Positions 1 through 11,021 of a stretch of DNA of 64,000 bases are shown here, piece after piece. Every line of letters begins with the position of its first letter. Position 1 is the first letter of the stretch. The notes beneath the pieces were generated by a model. It did not search any database. It was not told the DNA's origin and was given only the letters and a program-made list of their open reading frames with translations. The stretch is from Trogon surrucura (lineage: Eukaryota; Chordata; Aves; Trogoniformes; Trogonidae), in contig CM036658.1 of NCBI GenBank assembly GCA_020746105.1, forward strand, positions 34,527,004-34,591,003, in the 5' to 3' direction. A program made the position numbers and the translations under genes.

Positions 1-751
1 GTTAGTCGGAGTGCAGATATATTTTCCATGGGCAGGGCAGGTGGTTTTTTCATCAGGAGGAGCATGTATCTGCTCCTGTCTCAGTGCCTGGCAGGCACGG
101 TACCTCACCCATCTTGGCTGTCTTTTGCATTGCAGCTGGCTGAAAACATCCCCTACTTGCTATCTCCCCATCAATATGCAGCCAATTTTCTCATTCTTCA
201 TGGAAAAAAAAATCCTCTTTTAGAATAATAGCAGTTGTGAGATATATTTCACCTTCCTCAATCAGTATAAGTGATACTTTATTTGGAGAACAACTCCTCT
301 GAAATCAGTGAGTCGTGCCATGAGCTCCAGGTAAGTAGAGGCAGCAGTTGCTTGATGCAATACAGAGTTCTGCAGATGGTTTAGAGATTAAACATAGGTC
401 ATAGTTTTCACTGAGGCTTATCTACAAATAACTTACAAAAATTTATTAATGAGTCCTTAATAGATTGCCTTCATGACTGGCAATCAATTTTTAAGGACTC
501 CAAAGGGCAATGAGTTGCCTCTAGCCATCAACTATGTCAGAATTGCTTGAAATACACCATGACATGCATTAGGCATAACGCATTTAAAATCTTTCACTAA
601 CTTACAATAAACATCTTCCAGCAGAACCTTCATGCAAGTTATGATTGAAGTTGTTCGGCAATGCACAGTGCCCTTCCTCTCTGGATGGACCTGTGCCACT
701 AGGATGACATAGGATAAGATGACCTGCCTTTCCTGTAATCTTCTCCAGGAT
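1..751. other. Intergenic, nothing recognised
   Basis: AT-rich sequence before the first CR1. Short open frames only, none with a recognisable product. Confidence 0.6.
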
Positions 752-1514
752 AGTGCATCTGGGTAGGAAAAACCCCAGGTTCCAGTATAAGTTGGGGAAT
801 GACTTATTAGAGAGTAGTGTAGGGGAAAGGGACCTGGGAGTCTTGGTGGACAGCAGGATGACCATGAGCCAGCACTGTGCCCTTGTGGCCAGGAAGGCCA
901 ATGGCATCCTGGGGTGTATTAGAAGGGGGGTGGTTAGTAGGTCGAGAGAGGTTCTCCTTCCCCTCTACTCTGCCCTGGTGAGACCCCATCTGGAATATTG
1001 TGTCCAGTTCTGGGCCCCTCAGTTCAAGAAAGACAGGGAACTGCTGGAGAGAGTCCAGCACAGGGCAACTAGGATGATTAAGGGAGTGGAGCATCTCCCT
1101 TATGAGAAAAGACTGAGGGAGCTGGGGCTCTTTAGTTTGGAGAAGAGGAGACTGAGGGGTGACCTCATTAATGTTTACAAATATATCAAGGGTGAGTGTC
1201 ACGAGGATGGAGCCAGGCTCTTCTCGGTGACAACCACTGATAGGACAAGGGGTAATGGGCTGAAACTGGAACATAAGAGGTTCCACTTAAACTCGAAGAA
1301 ACTTCTCAGTGAGGGTGACGGAGCACTGGAACAGGCTGCCCAGAGAGGCTGTGGAGTCTCCTTCTCTGGAGACATTCAAGACCTGCCTGGACACGTTCCT
1401 GTGTGGCATAGTCTAGGCATTCCGGCTCTGGCAGGGGGATTGGACTTGATGATCTTTCGAGGTCCCTTCCAATCCCTAACATTCTATGATTCTATGATTC
1501 TATGATTCTATGAT
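752..1514 (+). mobile_element. CR1 LINE, 5'-truncated, young copy
   Basis: The 3' portion of a CR1 non-LTR retrotransposon in plus orientation. The frame at 753-1505 encodes the region C-terminal to the reverse transcriptase catalytic motif, with the CR1 hallmarks [27 protein letters not shown] and [18 protein letters not shown]; it has one long reading frame but drifts out of frame near the end. It stops at a tail of four ATTCTATG-type octamers (1481-1514), the standard CR1 3' terminus. The 5' edge is abrupt at about 752, typical of truncated reverse transcription. It is almost identical over 180 bases to the copy at 54021-54916 on the other strand. Confidence 0.95.
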
Positions 1515-3983
1515 AGTATCTCAGGTTTGAGAAGCTGAAGAGTGACTTTGATGGGGCTATGCTGATTTATAGGAATTGTTGTAGCCCTATAGTAGTTTTT
1601 CATTAAAAAGTAATGGAGCTTATCACTTAACCTGCTAATGACTTCCTAAAATTTTAATTTCTAGGTGCGTGGCTGTAAGGAGTGATTTGGTATGTGCTCA
1701 TTTTATTTTTTTCCCCTTCTTTAGACTTGCTTTGGGAACAATTTTTCATTTTTGCATATGGCTGTACCACTGCAATGTAATAAAGTTCCTATATCAGTTC
1801 TTTGCTCTGAGAATTTATTTCAGGCTAAAGCACCTCCGTAACTAGCCAAAAATTCCTCCCAGAATGGTTTTGCGGAAAACAGTTGCCAGATCTAAGAGTT
1901 TTGATTCATTAACCAGACTGCTGATAGTAAATTTGCTGGGAATAGTCTTGAATGTGTGGAGTAACCCCCAAATTTTCCATATTATTTGAACTCTCTGTGC
2001 GCACACAGCCACCTTTCTGCCTGGAACTGCAGGAGTGGATCCGTATCTGCAACAGGGACGAGCCAGGACTCCTCGCCCTTAGGTCATACTTACCTGCTCA
2101 TTCAGTCCCACTAAAACCACTACAACCAGCTGTCACAGACGACCAAGTCAAACAAATCTGATAAATGGGAAGACACTTATACTTCCATTTACACAGCTCT
2201 TTCTTCTGCTGCTGCTTCTTTGTTAATGGCATGCAGGTACAGAAGAGGAAAACTTATGACACAGAAAAGGGAGAAATTGTGATGTGCATGAACAAAACTA
2301 AGAAAGCACTGTGAAAAAAAGGCAGCAAAAAATGTCTAGGAAATAGACATCTATCATGTATCTTCTCAAACTCATGTTAAGTGCTTCCCACACTCCTCAA
2401 TTTGGTTTTTTTTCCAGCAAGATTATTTCAAATTGTGGAATCCAGAGAGCATCAAAAAATATTTTTCCTGATTCATATATTCACCGATCCAATAGACAGT
2501 TTTGTAATTGAATCAGTGTACTTGGAGGGGTAACTATATGTTTGTCCAAAAGCATTTTAAAGGGCTTAGCAGCAGATTGAGACAGAACGTATGTAACACT
2601 CCAAATCAACAAGTATGCAGCTCATGAGTTTAGCATGCTATTTCTCTGAAAACAGACTTCTTCCCTTGCTTTAACATGCAAGGATAGGCAGACTCGAGTC
2701 TCTCAGATATTTCTTTCTGTAGAATGGACTCATTTAGAAAAGAAGGAAAAAGAAAGTATAATTTTGTTATGATCATTACATACGTGCAGAACTCCAAACT
2801 TTTATTGGAAGTTGGGAGTTGGAACTAGATGATCTTCAAGGTCCCTTCCAACCTTAAGCATTCTATGATTTTATGGTTCATACTGGAGCAAATCCTCAAA
2901 ATATATCTTTTGACTTTAACCCAACAGGTTTAAATTTGCTGTGAAATTCTCAGTGGTGTCCAGGTACTCTCTGTAAAGTTAAGACTTCATGGTGCTAGGT
3001 GCTGCAGAAGGAGGCAGGAAAGAGGATATTGTTGCCCCACGTGTATGACAACATGCAACAAGTGGGGGAAACGAGAGGGCAGGGAAAGAGCAAGATAGCA
3101 ATATAAGCATTGTTTTCAGCAAGTGCAGTTAACTTGTTGAGGGCTGCCATCAGAAGCCAATCGTCTGCAGAGTGTTTCTTCCTAGATTGTGCCAATTACT
3201 TCTGCTCTTCTCCTTGCACTTGGACACAGACGGATACTGAGACTAGGTGTCCCCAAAGATTTATGCTTGAGACTTCCATATCTACAGCTGACAACTTCTT
3301 TCACAAGGCTGAGGAATGTTGGTATTGTTTCATTTTCAGGTCTTGCTCTTGCACGTGGCATGATCCAGACATGGAAGAAATTTGCTAATGGTGAAAGTCA
3401 GGAGGAGCACTGGTGAAAGCAGGTAAAGCAATAGGGAGCAGAACTGACTAGTAGAGCATCACTGAGTCAGGAAGTGCTTGTGAAACAAGAAGCATAGTCA
3501 AAGAGAGATGAGGAGAAGGTGAGGTGGAGATGGAAGGGCTGTGTTATGTGGCAATAGAGCTGAGGCAATCAACATCTCCAGCTGGTGGAAAATGAGAAAT
3601 TCTCTTCTGTTTTAAGGAGGACTCTTTTCATCTGCAATAGTCAAGATACCTTTTATCTGCCATGAGTTTTTTCCAGGCAGGTAGATTTTCTAGATTACCT
3701 TTAGAGTCTATGGGAGAAAAGGTCACTTAATAACACCCCTTCTTGCAAGTGTCCATCCCACAAGAATGTCCAATAATTCCTTGGCCATCATATTGCTGAA
3801 ATACGGATTTTCCAGCTGTGGGAAGAAACTTGTTAAGTCTAGCAGCCCCAAATCCTGTGATAGCTTTTTAAGCACAGCTCACATGCCTATGGTGCTTTGC
3901 ACAGTTTCCTCAGAAGCACGTTTTGATTAATTTTAAGATCACTTAGAGGATAGACAAGATGATTAATTTGCCTGTTCTGTACA
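1515..3983. other. Intergenic between CR1 and solo LTR
   Basis: Apart from the CR1 stub at 2811-2876 I see only unique-looking AT-rich DNA. Small open frames on both strands around 3000-3400 overlap each other and show no family motif. Confidence 0.6.
2811..2876 (+). mobile_element. CR1 3'-end stub
   Basis: Sixty-odd bases matching the CR1 3' terminus: a segment like TTGGAACTAGATGATCTTCA, then GGTCCCTTCCAACC and a decayed ATTCTATG tail. No coding part remains. Orientation is plus. The tail is more degraded than that of the copy at 752-1514, so it is probably older. Confidence 0.85.
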
Positions 3984-3988
3984 CAGAG
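3984..3988. repeat. Left target-site duplication of solo LTR
   Basis: CAGAG immediately before the LTR start at 3989; the identical pentamer follows the LTR end at 5173-5177. Confidence 0.8.
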
Positions 3989-5172
3989 TGTCGTGGGTTG
4001 ACCCTGGCCGGCCGCCAGGTACCCACACAGCCGCTCGCTCACTCCCCCTTCACTGCTGAACAGGGGGAGAAAATATCTCCAAGGGCTCAGGGTTTGAGAT
4101 AAGGACAGGGAGATCACCCTCATTTACCGTCCCGGGCAAAACAGACTCAGTTTTGGGGAAATTAGGTACATTTATTAAAAGAACTAATCAGAGAGGAGTA
4201 GTGAGAAGTAAGAAAGAGCAAACAGATCTTAAACAGAACACCTTCCCCCCATCCCTCCCTTCTTCCCGGGCTTAACATCAATCCCGGTTTCTCCACCTCC
4301 TCCCCCCGAGCGGCGCAGAGGGACAGGGAATGGGGGTTGCGGTCAGTTCATCCGACATTGGTTCCACCGCTTCTTCACTCTGGGGGAGGACTCTTCACTC
4401 TTCCCCAGGGCCACTGTGGGGTCCCTCTCACAGGAGACAAGCTTCACGCTCTCTTCTCCGCGTGAGTCGTCCCACGAAGGGCAATTCATCACAAACTGCC
4501 CAATGTGAGACACCTCACGAGGGGCAGCCCACCCCTCGTGAGTCTGAGGTGCAGTCCCTCGGGGGAAACTGCTCCAGCGTGAGTCCCCCGCAACGTCCCA
4601 AAAGTCCCACCGGCCAACCTGCTCCAGCGTGGGCATTCCTCTCTTCCACGGGCTACAGGTTCCGGCAGCGACTTGCTCTGATGCGGGCTTCCCACGGGCT
4701 ACAGTCCCCTTTCAGGCAATCCACCCACACGGCGTGGAATCCTCAGTGGACATCTACGCGGTGATCCTCACGGTGGACATCTGCACCTCGCCCATGGGCT
4801 GCAGGGGGACAACCCGCTTCACCATGGTCTTCACCACGGACCCGGGGGACTCCTTCTGCTCCGGCGCCTGGAGCTCATCCTCCCCCCCCTCCTTCTTCAC
4901 TGACCTTGGTGTCTGCACAGAGTCTCACTCCTCCATCTCTGTGCCAGCTGTTATGGCGCAGTTCTTTTCCCCGTTCTTAAATATGTTTTTCACAGAGGCG
5001 TTCCTCTGCTATCACCTTACTGATAGGCTCAGCCTTGGCCAGCGGTGGGTCCCTCTTTGGAGCCGGCTGGCATTGGCTCTATCAATCTTGGGGAGCTTCT
5101 AGCAGCTTCTTACAGAAGCCACCCTGCAGCTCCCCCCCCGCCGCCGAAATCTGGCCAGGCCAAACCAAAACA
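3989..5172 (-). mobile_element. Solo LTR of an avian endogenous retrovirus
   Basis: A 1184-bp block that starts TGTCGTGGGTTGACCCTGG and ends CCAGGCCAAACCAAAACA on the plus strand, giving an imperfect terminal inverted repeat of about 20 bp with TG...CA ends. It is flanked on both sides by the direct repeat CAGAG (3984-3988 and 5173-5177), a 5-bp target-site duplication. The polyadenylation hexamer AATAAA lies on the minus strand (4176-4171) and a TATA-like ATATTTAAG lies on the minus strand near 4983, so the LTR is oriented minus. Its middle (about 4380-4850) is GC- and CpG-rich and built from degenerate short repeats around GCTCCAGCGTG and CACGGGCTACAG. No gag, pol or env sequence is present on either side, so it is a solo LTR left by recombination. 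Open frames inside it are not meaningful. Confidence 0.88.
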
Positions 5173-5177
5173 CAGAG
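5173..5177. repeat. Right target-site duplication of solo LTR
   Basis: CAGAG directly after the terminal CA of the LTR. It pairs with 3984-3988 and fixes the boundaries of the element. Confidence 0.8.
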
Positions 5178-6355
5178 CTAGGATATGTAATGTTAATGGA
5201 TTTCCAGAGTACCATTTCTCCACAGAGAGATGGCAGCTGTGGATGAAGAAATTCTCCTTCACCAAGACACAAGATTTGGTCTGTTCCTCCCCAGGTCTGC
5301 AATCGTTACCATGCTGGGGAGCTGTGATCCAGGCACATGGTCTGTAAAGCGCTTTGGGCTCCTCTGGGATGCAAGGACTTCTCAGCGGAAGACAATGTTG
5401 GATGTTTCTCTTTCCCTTGCAGGTGTCTCAGGACAGATGCCTGCCTGCCTTTCCCCCTCTTTGGTCTGCTGGTAGGTCAGGTTTCAGTTGGGATCACAAG
5501 CATTTCCTTACCACTTGTGTTTGCATTCTGTCAGCATAGGAGTTAAAAGGTATTTCTCTCCTATAGCAGCCAATGAATGGTTCATTTAAATAAGAAAAAA
5601 AAAGGAGAAAGCCCAGCAACTCTTTATACTTTTTTTTTTTTTCCTATTTTTCTTTCTGGTAGTGCCAACTGGCGTTGCTTCTACGGAAACATGGCTGATA
5701 TGCTGCTTCCTTGCTTTTGCATGTCAATCTTTGTATTTATGGCTTGCAGAAAGGGATGGATCTTTGGCCTTATAGCCTTAAACACCCTTGTTCCTCCTGC
5801 ATGGCACAGAAATGTATGGCCAAAGCCTTCTGACACAGCCTTGCTGCAGAAGGTGGCACAGCAGAGCTGGAGCAATGGGGGTCTGGCTGGTGTGCTCCTG
5901 GTGCCTCCTCCTTGGGCAGAGGGACCAGTCCCCGGGGATACAGCATCCAACCAACCATATCACGTCTCCATCACTCCCACCCACAGAGGCATTAGGAAGC
6001 TTGTGAACAGTGGCTCACACGGCTTCTAGAAATACTGCCTCTGAGTCACCCACACCACTCTATCAGTCTTCCAGCTCTCCAAGTGCTACTGGTTTTAACT
6101 ACCTTTTAGCCATCAACAGCTCTTTTTTTTTTTCAGTCAAACCTTGAGAAGTAGCACTCTGAAAGGGATTGCTGTGTTATAAAACATTAGAAAACACAGT
6201 GAGTGAGACGAAATCCACAGTTATTCATGAGATGTTAAACTGATAGCTCAATCAGTATTGGCTGTTTCATATTTTTTTCCATTTGTCAGCTTTTTTGTCT
6301 CCTTTAGCTTTTGCGAAATAGTGTGCTGTGCAGACACTCTCCTCTAAGCACGGAT
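5178..6355. other. Intergenic, nothing recognised
   Basis: Contains a T12-T13 run near 5628-5641. Frames between 5577 and 6029 are open on both strands without recognisable motifs. Confidence 0.6.
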
Positions 6356-7065
6356 CACAGAGAATCGTAGAATCGTAGAATGCTTTGGGCTGGAAGGGAC
6401 CTTTAGAGGTCACCTAGTCCAATCCCCCTGCAGTGAGCAGGGATGTCTTTAACTAGATCAGGTTGCTCAGAGCTTCGTCAAGCCTGACCTTGAATGTCTC
6501 CAGGGATGGAGCCTCCACCACCTTCCTGGGCAACTTGTTTGTGTTTCACCACCCTAACAGTAAAGGACTTCTTCCAAATGTCTAGTTTAAATCTACCCTG
6601 CTCTAGTTTAAAACCGTTGATTCTTGTCTTGTCGCTACACACTCTTTTGAATAGTCCCTCCCCAACTTCCCTGTAGGCCCCCTTCAGGCACTGCAAGGCA
6701 GCTATGAGGTCTCTCCAGAACCTTCTTTTCTCCAGGCTGAACAATCCCACCTGTCTCAGCCTGTCCTCCTGGGAGAGATGCTCCAGCCTGTTGATCATTT
6801 TTGTGGCCCTCCTCTGGACTCACTCCAACAAGTCCACATCCCTCTTGTGCTGAGGGCTCCACAGCTGGATGCAGTACTGCAGGTGAGGTCTCATCAGAGC
6901 AGAACAGAATGCCAGAATCACCTCCCTTGACCTGCTGGCCAGTCTTCTTCTGATACAGCCTCGGATGAGATCGGTCTTCTGGGCTGCAAGGGCATATTGG
7001 TGTCTCAGGGCCAGCTTTTCATCCACCAACACCTCCAAGTCCCTCTCTGAGGGGCTTTTCAAATT
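6356..7065 (-). mobile_element. CR1 LINE, 5'-truncated
   Basis: CR1 in minus orientation. Its 3' end lies at 6356-6381 (two CGTAGAAT-type octamers as read on the plus strand), followed by the CR1 motifs for a lost reading frame: [45 protein letters not shown] on the minus strand. The frame is broken (two pieces, about 7107-6820 and 6798-6478), so it is an inactive, moderately diverged copy from a different CR1 subfamily than the one at 752-1514. The 5' edge is uncertain by some 20 bases. Confidence 0.92.
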
Positions 7066-9086
7066 GGTTAGGTCTAGGGGTGTATTAACAGTGTAACACA
7101 CTAACATGTAACAAAACTTTAAGTTCAGTTATCACATCAGCTGAGGTTACCAACAGGATGTTTTTTTCAACATACTGCCTGAGCTCAAGGAGCTCTGTCA
7201 AAACTTTGGACATTGCCAAAGGATCAGCACTGATAAGCAACCATCAGGACAGGATTTACTCAGAGATCACCAAGATTTAGTAGTGGAGCATACAAGAGTA
7301 GCACAAGAGAGACGTGCGCAAAGCAGGAGGACGAATGATGTTTTTTCAGCAAACTGTGAATCTACTAATCTTTGACAATGGTTGGTTGCCCCATCCTGAA
7401 GTGGTTTGTACATATTTGCTCACCTTCTGTTGAAAGACTGTCCCAGTGGGATTTTGAGGGGATGTCAGCTCCTTTTTGGCAAACCAACAGGACATGGACC
7501 AGAGACAGTATTTTTGCTGCTGTTTGGGTTTACTTTAGAGAAGTCCTGGCTCTTGTGTCTGCCACTGAATCCTACAGAGTTATAACATGTCCCTGGCTAC
7601 AACTAATATGATCATGGATGATGGGAATTTGAGAACTGTCTAGCATTGTGCTAACTCCTCCTTCTGAAGCTAACATGCATTTTAGCATTTATTTCAGAGA
7701 CAGAGTAGTGCCAAGTGCTATGGAAAATGATACCTCTTGCGCATTTGTTTAAATGTGCAAGAGAGACATTTACCTGGGTACAAACGGTGTGTGCATTGCC
7801 TTGAAATAACCAAAGCAATAGTTCTTAAACCACTCTGTAGTGACACCACTCCCTGGAACAGACAGAAAATGCTCTGTCTATCTGGGCTCCACTTTCAATT
7901 TCCATTTCCCCTTTACAGCCTCTGCACTTTCTTTTTCCAACAAAGTCCCCATTTCTGCTGTTAACACCTCTCCATACTGTGAATGTCGCCATGCCATCCC
8001 TTTCCTAGAGTCATCATTCAGCTCATTTCTAGTCTCCGCACATCAGCTACTAGTGCTCATTCACAAAATAATAGGAAATGCAGTCAGCATTCTTAACGCA
8101 TGTGTGCTAGTGTGTGATGGATCATTTCTGGAAATACCTCCAGCATCCCGTCCTCATTCAACTACACTGTTTCTGTTCACTCTGTCAGAGTTTGCTTTTT
8201 GTTACTTCAGAGTTTGCTAATGGCAAGTGGTCTCAGAGCAGCTCTGGCTCTTCAGACCTCCTGCTGCAGCTGGAGGTGGGAGTGGCACTTTCCGGGATTC
8301 GTGAGGGCTGCCGATATACTGGGCCCTGCCTTGCAACTCCCTGAAATAATCCTTGGAGGTCAAAAATGCTAGGTATTTTCTAAAGGCGGCTCCATCTTCA
8401 TGCCTGCAGCAGTGAGTGCTCCCCAGCTGTTTAAGATCTGCCCTTTTGGCCAATAAAGCATGTACTAAAAGCATCCTTCAGATGGTGTCCTACACATTCT
8501 CTAGAATTTCCACTCTCCAGACTTTCCCATGATTTCTGTTTATTATAAACATCACAACACAGTGAGGATTTTCACACAAGGGAGTGAGTCACCCCTCAGC
8601 AGATGTACAAACTTTGGAAACACCTCCTGAGTACAAGGCACTGCAGACCCAAACTGGAGGCTGTTTTTCTACAGGTGAAGAAGGGACTTATGGCACAAAC
8701 ACTGCACCTTTATTCCTGGTTGTTCTCCTTTTCACTTTTCTTTTGAATGTTATTTGCTGAAATACAAATAGCCTAGGGAAAATCACTTTGACTACCAGTG
8801 TAAAACTCACTACAGCTGGATACTCAGCTAGGTAGCAGGTAAAATGAGCAAATATCAATCTAAATGGCAACTAGTTTTACGTCAGCTCTTTTTTTTTTTT
8901 TTTTTAATTCTGAGAGGAACGACAGACAGTAAAACACCTCTGAGAAATTCAAAGGTCAATACATTTCAGTAGTTAGTTTCCAGGAATATGAGTTTTTAAA
9001 TGCCCAATATATTTAAAAGTTGCTGCAGGAAAAGTGGTTTTCTCCACTTACTCTGATAATACCTTTGATAATATGAACCAATCCCC
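7066..9086. other. Intergenic, nothing recognised
   Basis: Unique-looking sequence with a T-run near 8888-8906. No gene, repeat or RNA identified. Confidence 0.6.
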
Positions 9087-9911
9087 TGTGACCTGGGTTT
9101 AGCTAAAAACCCAGTCCTGTTTAGTGATTTTTACTTTCCAGTTTAGTCTCTTCTAAAAGGCTGCACGTTCTGAAGTCAACAGCGTGATTTTGCAGACATT
9201 GTGTGCTCCTGGCAGTGATAACACCTGATGTTTACAGTCACTGCCTGGGACTGGGATGCAGAAAGGCTCTTGCTGATACTTATTCATACAGTGACCAAGG
9301 CCACTGCTGGCTCTTGTGTGCCACGCTGGGGGTGCTGGGTAGTAAGAGGGGGCACATTAAAGTAAAAGGTTGCACCTCTGGGGGGTAATAGACAGGACAG
9401 GTGACCAACGAGAGTATTCCATCCCACATACATCATATTTAGTATAAATTGAATGTTCACAAGAGTTTCAGCCTTTTTTTTTCCAGCCTTTTCGTCCTTT
9501 TTGCCCTTCTTTTCACCTTTTCTGCAATGGCCGGTGTCCAGAGAGGACTCCGTCTGACCTCCTGCTTTTGATCCAGATCCTGAGTTCCCGAATCCAGCTC
9601 CCTGTATCCAGCTCCCGCCACCGCTGAGCCTGGGGCTTCCCCAGTGCCTCCTGCTCTGCAGCACCAGTGGGGATTGCTGTCAGGGGAGGGAGTTGGGTTT
9701 GGTATCGGGCTACTATCTATAGTTGTATATAGTTCTTTACTTTTATCTTTTTACCATTATTCCTATTATTTTCATTAAAGCTGTTCTAGGTTTTTTCCTC
9801 CTCTAACTCGGAAGTCTCTCTGCCTCATTCCCTTTTCCCCTCTAGGGAGGGGAAGAGGGGGTTAGAGAGCCTCTGTCTGCGTTAGTGGCAGGCCCAGCCC
9901 TAACCCGCGAC
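9087..9911 (+). mobile_element. Solo LTR of a second avian ERV family
   Basis: An LTR in plus orientation. It begins TGTGACCTGGGTTTAG and ends CCCTAACCCGCGAC, whose reverse complement pairs imperfectly with the start. It contains a promoter-like TATAAA (9443-9448) preceded by ATTCCATCCCACATACATCA, a pyrimidine tract, a polyadenylation hexamer ATTAAA (9774-9779), and a U5-like pyrimidine and purine stretch, in the order U3-R-U5 expected of an LTR. Flanking TCCCC (left) and TCCCT (right) may be a decayed 5-bp duplication. The final CA is mutated. No retroviral coding sequence is adjacent. Identification rests on this layout and on resemblance to LTRs I know from bird genomes; the exact family is not assigned. 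Confidence 0.78.
9443..9448 (+). promoter_or_regulatory. TATA box of solo LTR
   Basis: TATAAA in AGTATAAATTG, about 330 bases before the ATTAAA hexamer, at the place of the U3 promoter in an LTR. Whether it is still active is unknown. Confidence 0.5.
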
Positions 9912-10850
9912 TCCCTGTCTCCTGTCAAGGTTTTCATCATGTTGCTGGGGCTTCAGGCATTCACAGCTTGCTTCTGCAGGCAGGATAATGCACCAGGGAG
10001 CAGGCATTTTCCCCACTGGATGTGAATTCACAGCTCCATTTTTTTCAACAACCAGAAAATTTTCTTACTCTTGATTCTGAAAACTCTCCAAAACAGGTAC
10101 AGTATGAACTGTCCACAACTTGTAGTATCGGTACTGGTCTTATAGGAGACAGTGAAGCTGGATGGGAATGTTTATCTGAAACACATTTTCAGTGTCAGTT
10201 TAGGATTCTTGCTGGTTGTGAATGAGATTAATTTCTCCCCATCATTACCACTAATTCTATCTGAGACGTTCAAAATACTGTGGAAAGCTTTTCTTTGGAA
10301 ATCTCAGCCATTGCATCAGCATGATTTCAAACTAAGTGCTTAATCTTTACCCCAAAAAATGCAGAGGCAGAAGTGTTACAAGGATGATGATAAGGACAGT
10401 AGGAAAGCAAGGTTCAGAGCCAAAGATCATCCAAGTATTATCAGCGACCCAAAGTCATACTTGTAGCCTTTCATGTTCTGATCACTCGCTGTCATGGAGA
10501 CAGCTCAGATCCCTAATCTGAATAATGATATGGACTTTAGCCTTTGTTTTTATTTTCATGAGTTTTAAGGGATTATGTATTGTCACAGGTAAGGTTAGGC
10601 CACCCTTGAAAAACAGCAAAAGCAGTGCCCAGGTTTTAATCCTGATTTTTATATACATACATGTCGAGTTGCTTTTCCGATTGCAGTAGGATCATCTGAT
10701 ATTTACAGAGAAATGAGACACAATCATGATTGTACGAATGACAGTAACACTGCTGTCTGTGTTTCATCTCATGTGGTTCTGAAAACAGATTAAAAGATCT
10801 GTTTCAGTAAGAATTTAAAGTTGCTAACCTGCAACAACTCATTTTTTCAG

Positions 10851-11021
10851 GGTATACCATCTGCAAGTCTGTGCAAACAAGCTAATGACCTTATTGCAGA
10901 ACTAGTTCCCACCAGGGTGTTGAACATTGAAGCAAACCTGAGGGAGACTTTTGAAAGAGGAACGCTGCTTCCTTCTGAAGAATGGCCAGTGGCCTGTCTG
11001 AATAGCATTTATTTGCTCTGA
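10851..11021 (+). other. Exon-like open frame with strong acceptor
   Basis: A branch-point-like TGCTAAC lies about 25 bases before CATTTTTTCAG, after which a frame runs 57 codons to TGA (11019-11021). The peptide (LCKQANDLIAELVPTRVLNI and on) is protein-like in composition. No downstream AATAAA is seen within 1 kb, and no partner exon is recognised. It could be a terminal exon of an unknown transcript or coincidence. Confidence 0.15.

Noticed and set aside
4330-5102. Protein-coding genes in the GC-rich frames
   Set aside because: These frames lie inside the solo LTR and result from its GC-rich repeat array; they overlap on both strands.
9284-9664. Lys/Gly-rich minus-strand protein
   Set aside because: The frame is antisense to the second solo LTR and follows its pyrimidine tract.
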